A stretch of DNA of 64,000 bases from Pseudobdellovibrio sp031428275 (GTDB lineage: Bacteria; Bdellovibrionota; Bdellovibrionia; Bdellovibrionales; Bdellovibrionaceae), in NCBI GenBank assembly GCA_031428275.1, contig JANPPC010000027.1, positions 1 through 64,000 of the forward strand, in the 5' to 3' direction. The position numbers and the translations under genes are program-made. Below, piece after piece: positions 9,005 to 17,935 of this stretch. Position 1 is the stretch's first letter. The number at the start of each line of letters is the position of its first letter. The notes below the pieces were generated by a model. It did not search any database. It saw only the letters and a program-made list of their open reading frames with translations, and was not told the DNA's origin.

Positions 9005-11491
9005 GTGTATAATAAGTATTTAAAAAAATTAGGTTTTTCGTTGTTTTTATTGGTTTTAAGCGCAGGCTTTTTAGCCCAGGCGCAGGTGAATGCTCCGCCC
9101 AAGGCTCCAGGCCGCGCGCCAGTTGAACCAGCAAGGTCAGTACCGACAGGAAGATCTTTAGAGCAATCAGAAGCTTTAACTCCGGCAGCATTAACCACGG
9201 CGCCTCCGATTAATTTTAAAGGCCAAAGAATTTCTGCAATTGAAGTTACGGGTCAAAAGAAAATCGAAAAAGAAGCCATCCTAGCAAAATTAATTTCTCA
9301 GTTGGGCGGCGCTTATTCTGACAAGCAAGTTTCGCAAGATATCGAAGCTTTGTATAAAATGGGTTTTTTCGTTCAGATCGAAGTCTCTAAAGATGTTCAA
9401 GGTAATTCAGTTAAACTTGAATATCGTATCATTGAAAAGCCGACGGTGTCTGAAATTGTATTTGAAGGCAACAGCGATCAAAAAACTGAAGATCTTGAAG
9501 GTCAGGCTACTTTAAGAGCTTTTGAGATCTTAAATAATGCCAAAATCAAAGAGACCGTTACGAAATTAGAGAAATTTTATGAAGAAAAGGGTTTTTACTT
9601 AGTTAAAATCCAAATCCAAATAGAAGATGTTAAAAAAGATGAAACAGTTCGTGTTAAATTTATCATCACTGAAAATGAAAAAGTAAAAGTTAAAAAAATT
9701 ACCTTCTTAGGAAATATTAAATTAAAAGACTCATTTCTTAAGGGGCGCATGTTTACCCAAGAGGCTGGCTACTTTTCAGGTATCAGCAGTTCTGGATCTT
9801 TTAAGCAAGATGCTTTTGAGCGTGATATTCAAGTTTTAAAGTACATGTACTGGAACTTAGGTTACGTGCAAGTTAAGATCGACCGCCCGATCGTGACGGT
9901 GACTCCTGACAAGAAATCCATCTATATTACGTATCATATTGAAGAGGGCGAGCAGTATTCTGTCGGAGAAATTGATTTCTCGGGCGATTTATTATTTCCG
10001 AAATCTGAACTGATGGCCGCAGTAAAAATCAAAGATAATGGCATCTTTGCAGTTGATGTTATGCAAAGAGATATTGCTGACCTTCAAGCTAAGTACGGAG
10101 ATTTAGGTTACGCGTTTGCCAACGTGATCCCGCGCTATGCGTTTCATGAAGGCGAGAAAAAAGTTGACTTAGTATTCGAATTTGAAAAAGGCCAAAAAGT
10201 TTACTTTGGCGTTATCAACGTAGTTGGTAATACCAAAACTCGCGATAAGGTACTACGTCGTGAATTGAAGATTAGTGAAGGCGAGCTTTATAATGAAACT
10301 CGTAAGCGTTTATCACAAGAAAACATACAGCGTTTAGGTTATTTTGACGAAGTGAACTTTAAAACAAGCACCCCACCTGAAAAGCCGAATCAGCTGAACA
10401 TCGAAATCGTGGTTAAAGAGCGTAACACAGGGCAATTGCAGTTAACGGCCGGTTATGGAAGCGTTCAGGGTTTAAGTCTTGGGGGATCGATTCAGCAGCA
10501 AAACTTTCGTGGTTTAGGGCAAACTTTAGGAGCGCGTATTGATGCGACTAGAAATCGCCAAGATTACTCTTTGAGTTTAACTGAGCCTTATGTAAATGAT
10601 TCGCTTTGGTCGGCAGGCTTTGATTTATTTTATATCGAAAATAAAGAACGTATTAACTACGACAACCGTAAAACGGGTGCAGCTTTGCGTTTTGGTCACC
10701 CGGTTTGGGGCGATAGATTGCGCGCGTTCTTGCGTTACAAAATCGATAAAACAGATTTGTACTCAAATGATAATACCGACCCGTTCTTATTTCCGCTGGA
10801 TACTGCTCGAGGCATTACAAGTTCTGGAACAATTACTTTAGAATACGATACTCGTAACGATCGGTTTACCCCATCCAAGGGTATTTACGCTGATGTTTCG
10901 TATGAGCGCACGGGCATTGGCGGCGGTTTGAAGTACCAAGAGTTTGGTTCGAAGCTCAGATATTTTCAAAATATTTTTTGGGACGTGGTTTGGCGTAATA
11001 ATTTAAGCTATTCGAATTTACAGCAATTAGGTGAAGACGACGTTCCGTTTACTGAGCGCTATCAGTTGGGCGGCGCATACAATCTTCGTGGTTACGGTGC
11101 TAGCACGGTCGGCCGTCGTTTATTTTCAAATTTTCGTTATAATAAAATCGGCACAAATGATGGTAACCCATTTTACTCGCCAGGAATTTCAGATGAAGAG
11201 CGACGTAAGCGTTCAAATTTAATCTTTGGTGGTACGACTGAAGTTTTATTTCAGACTGAGTTGCAGTTTCCGTTAATTAAAGAAGCTGGTCTTACGGGAG
11301 TGTTCTTCTATGATATTGGTCAAGCCGACGACATCGTTACTGATAAAAATTTCTTAAGTGATTTTGGTATTGGTTTCAGATGGCAGTCGCCGTTAGGTTT
11401 GCTACGCTTCGAATGGGGCTGGCCACTTAATCGCGATGACATTGACCGCGATGCGGTTAACTTCGAATTTTCGATCGGTCCGCCGTTCTAA
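9005..11491 (+). CDS. bamA: Outer membrane protein assembly factor BamA
   Basis: 828 residues. A signal peptide (KKLGFSLFLLVLSAGF, cleaved near AQA) is followed by a Pro/Ala-rich linker (~27-65), then five POTRA domains (~70-435) and a 16-strand beta barrel ending in the aromatic residues GPPF. The L6 lock motif of the Omp85 family appears as LRGYGAS. BamA folds and inserts outer-membrane proteins. The start is GTG at 9005, with a weak ribosome site but the right place for the basic signal start. The Pro-rich linker before POTRA1 is longer than in E. coli. skp lies 52 bases downstream. Confidence 0.95.
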   Translation: MYNKYLKKLGFSLFLLVLSAGFLAQAQVNAPPKAPGRAPVEPARSVPTGRSLEQSEALTPAALTTAPPINFKGQRISAIEVTGQKKIEKEAILAKLISQLGGAYSDKQVSQDIEALYKMGFFVQIEVSKDVQGNSVKLEYRIIEKPTVSEIVFEGNSDQKTEDLEGQATLRAFEILNNAKIKETVTKLEKFYEEKGFYLVKIQIQIEDVKKDETVRVKFIITENEKVKVKKITFLGNIKLKDSFLKGRMFTQEAGYFSGISSSGSFKQDAFERDIQVLKYMYWNLGYVQVKIDRPIVTVTPDKKSIYITYHIEEGEQYSVGEIDFSGDLLFPKSELMAAVKIKDNGIFAVDVMQRDIADLQAKYGDLGYAFANVIPRYAFHEGEKKVDLVFEFEKGQKVYFGVINVVGNTKTRDKVLRRELKISEGELYNETRKRLSQENIQRLGYFDEVNFKTSTPPEKPNQLNIEIVVKERNTGQLQLTAGYGSVQGLSLGGSIQQQNFRGLGQTLGARIDATRNRQDYSLSLTEPYVNDSLWSAGFDLFYIENKERINYDNRKTGAALRFGHPVWGDRLRAFLRYKIDKTDLYSNDNTDPFLFPLDTARGITSSGTITLEYDTRNDRFTPSKGIYADVSYERTGIGGGLKYQEFGSKLRYFQNIFWDVVWRNNLSYSNLQQLGEDDVPFTERYQLGGAYNLRGYGASTVGRRLFSNFRYNKIGTNDGNPFYSPGISDEERRKRSNLIFGGTTEVLFQTELQFPLIKEAGLTGVFFYDIGQADDIVTDKNFLSDFGIGFRWQSPLGLLRFEWGWPLNRDDIDRDAVNFEFSIGPPF

Positions 11492-11543
11492 TTGGTATGA
11501 ATAAGATTTATTGTATTTAAAGCAAAATTTAAAAGGAGAGTTT

Positions 11544-12053
11544 ATGAAAAAGTTATTAACCCTGATCTCTGTTCTTGCAATCACTTCGGTAGCTACTGCC
11601 GACTTTAAAATGGCGTACGTCGATGTACAAAAAGCGATCGAGAAATCGAACGCTGGTAAAAAAGCTAAAGATGAAATGAAAAAAGAAGCCGATAAGCGCA
11701 ATAAGGAATTAGAAAAGAAGAAAGCTGATATCGATAAAGTTCGTGAAGATATCGAAAAGAAACGTTCTGTTTTAGCTGAAGAAGCTTTTGCTAAGCGTGC
11801 TCAAGAACTTCAGGAAGAAATGCAGAAGTTCAATCAGCAAGCGGCGAAGGCTCAATCTGACCTTCAGAAAAAAGAAGGTGAATTATTAGCACCCATCGTA
11901 GAAAAAATGAAGAAAGTAATCGAGAAAATTTCTAAAGAAAAAGGTTTAAGCATGGTTATTCAATCTAACCAAAATGCACAAATCGTTCTTTACGCAACAC
12001 CTGAATCTGATATTACTGAAGATGTAATTAAGTCTTTCGACAAAGAAAAATAA
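11544..12053 (+). CDS. skp: Periplasmic chaperone Skp/OmpH
   Basis: 169 residues from ATG 11544, preceded by the strong ribosome site AAAGGAGAG. Residues 1-19 are a signal peptide ending ATA. The mature protein has the family start (MAYVDVQKAIEKS), a long charged coiled coil (~35-115) and a C-terminal beta segment, as in Skp trimers that carry unfolded outer-membrane proteins to BamA. An upstream in-frame ATG at 11511 is rejected because it would bury the signal peptide. Its position between bamA and lpxA is the usual order in many Gram-negatives, except that lpxD and fabZ are missing here. Confidence 0.93.
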   Translation: MKKLLTLISVLAITSVATADFKMAYVDVQKAIEKSNAGKKAKDEMKKEADKRNKELEKKKADIDKVREDIEKKRSVLAEEAFAKRAQELQEEMQKFNQQAAKAQSDLQKKEGELLAPIVEKMKKVIEKISKEKGLSMVIQSNQNAQIVLYATPESDITEDVIKSFDKEK

Positions 12054-12058
12054 TTCCA

Positions 12059-12871
12059 ATGAAGATTCACCCATCGAGTGTTATTTCATCAGACGTTATT
12101 TTAGATGATGACGTCGAAATCGGGCCCTACTGCAATATTCAAGGTCAGGTTCGCATTGGCCAAGGAACTTTCGTCGAAGGTCACGTGACGATCGGTTCGC
12201 GGTATGGCGTTGTTGAGATTGGTAAAAATAATCACATTGCTCCCGGAGCCGTTATCGGCGGCCCGCCGCAAGATATTAGCTACAAAGCTGAGCCGACTAA
12301 ATTAATTATCGGTGATAATAATGTGATTCGCGAATTTTCGACTTTGAATATTGCAACTAGCAAAGGCGACGGCGCGACGGTTATAGGTAACAACTGTTAC
12401 TTTATGGCGTATTCGCACGTGGGCCACGATTGTAAAATTGGCAGTAATGTCGTTGTGGCGAATAATTCGCACTTCGGTGGTCACTGTTACGTCGAAGATA
12501 ATGTTGTGATCGGCGGAGTTTGTGCATTTAACCAGTTTTCTAAAATTGGTAAAAACTCTTTCGTTGCAGGTTCAAGCATCGTTAACAAAGATATTCTACC
12601 GTTTTCGCGCGCACAGGGTAATTACGCAATTGTTCGTGCAACGAACAAGGTGGGGTTGTTGCGCAAGGGTTTTAGCAAGGATGAAGTTTCGAATATTCAT
12701 AAAGCGATTCGGATCGTGATTTTGGGTTCGGCGACTTTAGAAGAGGCTTACCAGCGTATCGAAGCTGAATGTAGTCCTTCAGAAAATATCGATTACTTAG
12801 TTAACTTTATAAAAACTTCCAAGCGTGGCATTGCTATCTCCCGCGGAGCGACAAGCCCGGCGGACGAGTAA
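12059..12871 (+). CDS. lpxA: UDP-N-acetylglucosamine acyltransferase LpxA
   Basis: 270 residues: a left-handed beta helix of hexapeptide repeats (~1-190) and a helical C-terminal domain. The catalytic histidine is His123 in VGHDCKIG, matching E. coli His125. It catalyses the first step of lipid A synthesis, 3-acylation of the UDP-sugar from acyl-ACP. The following gene is a GnnA-like dehydrogenase, so the true acceptor may be the 3-amino sugar (UDP-GlcNAc3N), giving an amide instead of an ester. The stop overlaps the next ATG in TAATG. Confidence 0.93.
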   Translation: MKIHPSSVISSDVILDDDVEIGPYCNIQGQVRIGQGTFVEGHVTIGSRYGVVEIGKNNHIAPGAVIGGPPQDISYKAEPTKLIIGDNNVIREFSTLNIATSKGDGATVIGNNCYFMAYSHVGHDCKIGSNVVVANNSHFGGHCYVEDNVVIGGVCAFNQFSKIGKNSFVAGSSIVNKDILPFSRAQGNYAIVRATNKVGLLRKGFSKDEVSNIHKAIRIVILGSATLEEAYQRIEAECSPSENIDYLVNFIKTSKRGIAISRGATSPADE

Positions 12872-13842
12872 TGAAGCTGCGAGGTGCCGTTATTGGAGTC
12901 GGATATTTAGGCCGATTTCATGCGCAAAAAATTAATTCTCATGCTGAAGCCGATTTGGTTGGTGTGTGTGATTACTCTTTTGCTCAAGCACAAACCGTAG
13001 CAGACGAACTAAGAACAACGGCGTTTCAGAAACCTGAAGAGTTATTTGGTAAAGTCGATTTCGTGCATATTGCGGCGTCGACACAGGCCCATTACGATTT
13101 GGCGGCGATGTTCTTGACTCAAAAAATTCCCGTTTTAGTTGAAAAGCCGATTGCGGCAAGCGTTGAGCAAGCTCGTAAACTGTGTGAATTAGCCATCAAA
13201 AACGACACAATTTTAACGGCCGGGCACATCGAAAGATTTAACCCCGCTTTTCAATTCTTAAAAAATCGAAAAGCAGGCGCCAGTTATCTAGAGATTAATC
13301 GATTGGCTCCTTTTAGGAGTCGCGGTGCAGATGTCAGCGTTCTGCATGATCTTATGATTCACGACATCGATTTAGTGAATTGGTTGTTTGGCGAAAAGAT
13401 TGCTAGCTTTGAAATAGCGGGCCGTAAGTTAATTAAGCCGACTTACGACGATGTTTCGGTTCGTATAAAATTAGTCAGTGGTCTTCAAGTAACTATTAAC
13501 AATTCGCGCGTAACTCCGCAGATTGTAAGGAACTTTCGTCTAGTCAATGGTCATGAAACTATTTTTGTAAATACAGCAACATTAGAGGCTGAGATTTTAA
13601 GACCAACTTCAGCCGAGCCGTTTTACGAAGTCGAAAAGTTACAGATACCTAAAGCTGATTCACTGGCTTTAGAAGTAGATCACTTTATTCAAGTGCTGTT
13701 GGGCCGCAAAAAAGTGGCGATCACCCCCGAAGAAGCCACTTTCGCTTTAGAGATGATCGAGACTTTTGTGGAGAGGTTAGATTCGACCAGCTTACCAGCG
13801 AGGTTAGATTCGACCAGCTTTTTATCTAAGGACAAAGCTTGA
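12871..13842 (+). CDS. Gfo/Idh/MocA-family dehydrogenase (GnnA-like candidate)
   Basis: 323 residues with an N-terminal Rossmann fold (VIGVGYLGRFHA), the family EKP motif at residues 91-93, and the C-terminal domain with HDLMIHDIDLVNWLFG. Genes of this family between lpxA and lpxB in other bacteria include gnnA, whose product oxidises UDP-GlcNAc at C3 as the first of two steps to UDP-GlcNAc3N. The partner transaminase GnnB is not in this window. Bdellovibrio lipid A is reported to contain 2,3-diamino-2,3-dideoxyglucose, which fits. The extreme C-terminus carries an in-frame 27-base tandem duplication. Family firm, substrate inferred. Confidence 0.85.
   Translation: MKLRGAVIGVGYLGRFHAQKINSHAEADLVGVCDYSFAQAQTVADELRTTAFQKPEELFGKVDFVHIAASTQAHYDLAAMFLTQKIPVLVEKPIAASVEQARKLCELAIKNDTILTAGHIERFNPAFQFLKNRKAGASYLEINRLAPFRSRGADVSVLHDLMIHDIDLVNWLFGEKIASFEIAGRKLIKPTYDDVSVRIKLVSGLQVTINNSRVTPQIVRNFRLVNGHETIFVNTATLEAEILRPTSAEPFYEVEKLQIPKADSLALEVDHFIQVLLGRKKVAITPEEATFALEMIETFVERLDSTSLPARLDSTSFLSKDKA
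13773..13820 (+). repeat. 21-base tandem repeat, period 27, at the 3' end of the dehydrogenase gene
   Basis: Two identical 21-base copies (13773-13793 and 13800-13820) separated by six bases. The period is nine codons and in frame, giving RLDSTS twice. The repeated peptide lies past the family domain and looks like a recent local duplication that lengthened the tail. Confidence 0.9.
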
Positions 13843-14981
13843 AACCCCAAATCATGATCGTTGCAGCCGAAGCTTCAAGTGCACACTACGCGCTGAAGTT
13901 GATGCAGCATTGGAAAGCTGAGGGCAAAGATTACAGCTATTTCGGCGTCGGATCTGATGCCATGGCAGCCGAAGGATTTGAACGTTTTGGTAAATCCGAA
14001 GAAATGGCCGTGGTTGGAGCTGCTGAAATATTTGCGCATTTTTCGCATTTAAAAGGCGTTTTTAACTCGTTAGTCGAGCAAGCCCGTGTTCGTAGACCTA
14101 ACGTGGTTGTGGTCATGGATTATCCTGAATTTAATCTTTATCTATCTCGCAAGCTGCATGCGATGGGTATAAAAGTTTACTATTACATCTCTCCGCAGGT
14201 TTGGGCTTGGCGAAAAAGTCGGGTCGAAACGATTAAACGTTTTTGTGAAAAAGCATTCTTATTATTTCCGTTTGAAGTTGAATTTTATAAATCGCGCGGG
14301 GTTCCGTATGAATTCGTCGGTCACCCGCTGTTAGATGAGATGGACCCTGATCTGATTAATCCGGTTAAAGTGGGCTACCAAAAAGAGAAGTACGGCATCA
14401 AAAAAAACGAAAAGCTTTTGGCTCTGATGCCAGGCTCAAGACGGGGCGAATTAGATCAACACCTTGATATTCAGCTTGAAGTCGCGCGTCGTTTGTTAAC
14501 CAAGCATAGTCATTTGCGTTTAGCCATCTTTGTTGCACCTACGATTCGCAAAGAAGAAATGATTGCTCGCCTAGAAAATTTTAAATCTGCTTATATTTTA
14601 TTACAGGATGATCCGAATAAAATGATCAGCTTGGCTGACTTTGTTTTGGTGGCTTCGGGAACCGCTACATTAATGGTGGGTTTACTGCAAAAACCGATGG
14701 TCATCATGTACCGGGTCAAATGGCTAACGGGTGTATTTGGTCGTATGCTAGTGAAGGTTAAATTTTTCGGTTTAGTAAATTTGATTTTAGATCGTGAAGT
14801 TGTACCCGAAAGAAAACTAGCAGAAGCAAATCCAGACGAGTTAACTCGTTTAATGGACCGTTTTATTTCTGACCCCGAATACACTTCTCAAACGATTGAA
14901 TCACTAAAGCAACTACCATTGTTTCTAGGAGAAAAAGGGGCCACGGCCAGGGTAGCGGCCGCTTTAGAAAAGCATTTATGA
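13839..14981 (+). CDS. lpxB: Lipid-A-disaccharide synthase LpxB
   Basis: 380 residues in the GT-B fold of family GT19. Recognisable stretches are VVVVMDYPEFN, YYISPQVWAW, FPFEVEFYKSRGV followed by EFVGHPLLDE, LMPGSRRGEL and the late ASGTATLM. It joins UDP-diacylglucosamine and lipid X into the lipid A disaccharide at the inner membrane. The start is TTG at 13839, sharing TTGA with the upstream stop. An ATG at 13854 is possible but would cut the first strand. The usual GEASGD motif near the N-terminus is AEASSA here, a family variant worth noting. Confidence 0.93.
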   Translation: MKPQIMIVAAEASSAHYALKLMQHWKAEGKDYSYFGVGSDAMAAEGFERFGKSEEMAVVGAAEIFAHFSHLKGVFNSLVEQARVRRPNVVVVMDYPEFNLYLSRKLHAMGIKVYYYISPQVWAWRKSRVETIKRFCEKAFLLFPFEVEFYKSRGVPYEFVGHPLLDEMDPDLINPVKVGYQKEKYGIKKNEKLLALMPGSRRGELDQHLDIQLEVARRLLTKHSHLRLAIFVAPTIRKEEMIARLENFKSAYILLQDDPNKMISLADFVLVASGTATLMVGLLQKPMVIMYRVKWLTGVFGRMLVKVKFFGLVNLILDREVVPERKLAEANPDELTRLMDRFISDPEYTSQTIESLKQLPLFLGEKGATARVAAALEKHL

Positions 14982-15952
14982 TGCTGAAACCCTTTGAAGC
15001 CTTTTACCAATTGGCCTCAGCGGCCAAAAATTATCTTTACGAAAAAGAAATTTTTAAATCTGTAAAGGTAACCCCGGCAGTTATTTCAATTGGTAATTTA
15101 TCGTTTGGCGGTACGGGTAAAACCCCATGTATTCAGTTTTTAGCTAATGAACTATCATCAGAATTTAAAGTTGCGATTGTATGTCGCAGTTATAAAGCCC
15201 GGTTAAAACTTCCGGCCAGAGTAGATCTAAAGAACCCGAAGCGTGCAGAAATATTCGGTGATGAGGCCTGCCTTCTGCAAGCGACGCTACCGCAGTGTCA
15301 GGTCTGGTCGGGTCCGCAGAAATACTTAACCGCAAAAGCTGCTGAAGCTGATAAGCCCGATCTCATTTTGGTCGATGATGGTTTTAGCCACCGACAGTTG
15401 CGCCGAGAATTTGACTTAGTCTTATTTGATACTTCGTATTTAAATCAGGATTACTTTCGTGAAAGCTTAGAAAGTTTGAAGCGCGCCCACGCCGTGTTAT
15501 TGACGAAAACTCAAAGCGCTTCGACCGATGTGATCGAGGGTATTCGGTCACGTATTTTGAAATTTGCACCTCATTTAGAGCGCGCCATTTTTTTAGCTAA
15601 AACCGAAACAGCGGTCGAGCTACCTACCAGCAAAAAATTATTTGTTTTTTGTGGTTTAGCAAAGCCTATGTCTTTTCGTTCTGCAATACTTGATTTAGGA
15701 TTCACTATTGCTAAATTTAAACAGTTTGCTGATCATTTTGAATATAGTGAAGTGGCTCAAGCTGAAATTTTACAAGAGTATCTGCAGCTTAAAAAAATCG
15801 ACGAAAATTTAAGTTTAGTCACCACCGAGAAAGATTTTGTTAAGTTATCAAACCCTGAATTAATCAAAAATATATACGTAGCTACCCATAAAATGATCGT
15901 AGACGAAAAACAAAAAGTAGGATTGCTTGAGAACATTCGGTCGAGTCTGTAG
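14978..15952 (+). CDS. lpxK: Tetraacyldisaccharide 4'-kinase LpxK
   Basis: 324 residues. An N-terminal membrane-associated helix is followed by the P-loop GGTGKT (44-49) in the family context SIGNLSFGGTGKTP and by the LVDDGFSHRQLRR motif (usually DDGFQH). LpxK phosphorylates the 4' position of the lipid A disaccharide. Bdellovibrio bacteriovorus lipid A is reported to carry mannose in place of phosphates, so retention of LpxK suggests either phosphorylated lipid A in this organism or later replacement. The ATG overlaps the lpxB stop (ATGA). Confidence 0.92.
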   Translation: MMLKPFEAFYQLASAAKNYLYEKEIFKSVKVTPAVISIGNLSFGGTGKTPCIQFLANELSSEFKVAIVCRSYKARLKLPARVDLKNPKRAEIFGDEACLLQATLPQCQVWSGPQKYLTAKAAEADKPDLILVDDGFSHRQLRREFDLVLFDTSYLNQDYFRESLESLKRAHAVLLTKTQSASTDVIEGIRSRILKFAPHLERAIFLAKTETAVELPTSKKLFVFCGLAKPMSFRSAILDLGFTIAKFKQFADHFEYSEVAQAEILQEYLQLKKIDENLSLVTTEKDFVKLSNPELIKNIYVATHKMIVDEKQKVGLLENIRSSL

Positions 15953-16811
15953 TCGAATTGCGGCTTTTATTTGGCGCTTTTTGCCGTGGAGGGTAAATGA
16001 ATACCTTGGGCGATTTTTAGCATTCCTATGGATTGATCTATTCGGCATTAGACGCAGTGTAATCGATTCTAATTTAGAACTTGCGTTTCCTGGAATGAAT
16101 CAAGAGAAAAAAACCAGCATCGCACGGGCATCGATGGTTTCGATGTGCCGCAGTTTTTTTGACGTTATTAAGATTCCGTCTTTAAGCGCCGAATGGGTTC
16201 ATAAGAATGTGATATTTGAAGGTCTGGAAGAATTCGAAAAAATAAAACCGAATAGCCAAGGTGTACTTTTTTTAACTTTGCATCTAGGTAGCGGAGATTT
16301 AGGGGCGGCGGTCATTAGCGAAGTTATTCTTCCGACTACATTAATAACGAAACGGTTTAAGAATCAATTTTTAGACTCATTTTGGTTTGGTCTACGTGGT
16401 CGATCTAAAACCGAATTCATTGATGCTCACGGTAAAAAAAATGCTTTTGAAATATTAGGGGCGTTGAAGAAAAATCGGGGAGTTATCTTTGTTTTAGATC
16501 AATTCATGGGAAAACCATACGGAGTCGAGACTGATTTCTTCGGCGTAAAAACGGGTACAGCTTACGGACTGGCGCTTTTTGCTAAAAAGACACGTTTGCC
16601 GGTTGTGCCAATCTACACTTTTTGGGATGACACCCAAAAACTGCATATATGCTTTGGACCCACGGTTGATTTGAACGCCGAATTCAGCGAAGCTGTAATT
16701 GACAGCAATGCAGCTGTTACGAACCGTTTTAATCAAGAACTTGAACGGATAATCACTGCACATCCAAAACATTGGATGTGGGTACACAGAAGATGGAAGA
16801 CATTTGAATGA
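15927..16811 (+). CDS. Lipid A late acyltransferase (LpxL/HtrB family)
   Basis: 294 residues. The acyltransferase motif HxxxxD is present as HLGSGD, with the conserved VLDQFMG segment and the terminal HPKHWMWVHRRWK typical of LpxL/LpxM enzymes. It transfers secondary acyl chains to lipid A (or a precursor) at the inner membrane. A hydrophobic N-terminal segment (~8-35) anchors it. The likely start is TTG at 15927, inside the last 26 bases of lpxK, so translation is coupled. Which of the two late acylation steps it performs cannot be told. Confidence 0.88.
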   Translation: MRTFGRVCSRIAAFIWRFLPWRVNEYLGRFLAFLWIDLFGIRRSVIDSNLELAFPGMNQEKKTSIARASMVSMCRSFFDVIKIPSLSAEWVHKNVIFEGLEEFEKIKPNSQGVLFLTLHLGSGDLGAAVISEVILPTTLITKRFKNQFLDSFWFGLRGRSKTEFIDAHGKKNAFEILGALKKNRGVIFVLDQFMGKPYGVETDFFGVKTGTAYGLALFAKKTRLPVVPIYTFWDDTQKLHICFGPTVDLNAEFSEAVIDSNAAVTNRFNQELERIITAHPKHWMWVHRRWKTFE

Positions 16812-17935
16812 TTAAATTAAAATACGCATTGGTTTTAAGTTTATTGATGTTCAGTTGTTCATCAAAATTTTTAAAATACGAGCGAGAGTCAGAATTAGCT
16901 AAAAACATTGAATTTGAAAAGCAAGTTCAAATCAAAGAAGTATCTGAAGATGTTAGTGTAGTGAAAAAAGATACTGAGCCCAAGGCAGATAACGATTCAA
17001 AGACAGTATTGAGTGTCGAAGCTTCAAATAAAAAAATGCCGACCCAATCAACGGCAAATTCAAACTTGAAGCCACCTACAAAATCAGCAAAAAAGCTTAC
17101 GGTGAAAGCTGAGACTAAAACCGCACTGGCGGGTAAGGGTAAAGTAACTACCGCAATGGCAAATGCTGCCCCCGAAGTTCAGTCACGACAGCCTGATCTT
17201 GAAGATAAAGAAGGTTTCGGCACGGCAAGACGACCTCTTGCTGACCCGTTTCGCGTGGGTGAAAAAGTAACTCACGCGGTTAGTTATTTCGGTGCCGAAG
17301 CCGGTCGACTTAGTTTTGCGGTTAAACCCTTTGTCGAGGTTAACGGAAAAAAGTCTTACAACTTTCAGTTAGAAATAAAATCAAGTTCGATATTTTCAAG
17401 TTTCTATTCGGTAGATGATCAGGTCGAAACCTACGTTGATTACGAAGAGCTTGTGCCCCACGTATTCAAGTTGAAGATTAAAGAGTCAGGCCAACTGAAA
17501 GAAGCCAGATCTTACTTTGATCAAAAAACTTTACGCGCTAATTACTGGGAAAATAAATACACTGAAAAAAACGGTCACGAGGAAAAAAAGCTCAACTGGG
17601 AATTAATGCCGTATTCACAGAATGCGTTTAGTTCAATTTTTTACATGCGTTTATTTAAATGGAACGTTGGCCAAGAGTATGCCTTTCGTGTCTCAGATGA
17701 TGAAAAAAACGTGGTTTTTAAGGGTAAAGCACTAGAAAAAGTGAAGTTAAGCACGAATGCCGGTCAATTCGACGCCATTAAAATTAAAGCTGAAATTGTA
17801 TCGCGGGGAGCCCTTAGCCAGACAGGTGACCTATTTATTTGGATATCGGATGACGAACACAAATATGTTTTACGTATTGAAGCTAAAATTAAGATTGGCA
17901 CAATCGTATCTGAAGTTGAAACTATTAAGCCTTGA
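16808..17935 (+). CDS. DUF3108-like lipoprotein
   Basis: 375 residues. Lipobox LMFSC with lipidation at Cys17, then a ~110-residue low-complexity Lys/Thr/Ala/Pro linker, then a beta-rich domain from ~150 (FRVGEKVTHAVSYFGAEAGRL onward) that matches the DUF3108 family by its start and by the later DDQVETYVD and EARSYFD segments. Function is unknown. The family is common beside envelope genes in delta-type proteobacteria. It overlaps the acyltransferase by ATGA and the glycosyltransferase by TTGA, so it belongs to the lipid A operon and probably acts in LPS or envelope assembly. Confidence 0.7.
   Translation: MIKLKYALVLSLLMFSCSSKFLKYERESELAKNIEFEKQVQIKEVSEDVSVVKKDTEPKADNDSKTVLSVEASNKKMPTQSTANSNLKPPTKSAKKLTVKAETKTALAGKGKVTTAMANAAPEVQSRQPDLEDKEGFGTARRPLADPFRVGEKVTHAVSYFGAEAGRLSFAVKPFVEVNGKKSYNFQLEIKSSSIFSSFYSVDDQVETYVDYEELVPHVFKLKIKESGQLKEARSYFDQKTLRANYWENKYTEKNGHEEKKLNWELMPYSQNAFSSIFYMRLFKWNVGQEYAFRVSDDEKNVVFKGKALEKVKLSTNAGQFDAIKIKAEIVSRGALSQTGDLFIWISDDEHKYVLRIEAKIKIGTIVSEVETIKP

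Noticed and set aside
9008..9013. TATAAT at the start of bamA
   Set aside because: It overlaps the GTG start codon region and has no -35 at the right distance; bamA is probably read from upstream.
10596..10841. Plus-strand ORF inside bamA
   Set aside because: Out-of-frame shadow of the beta-barrel region with no start signal.
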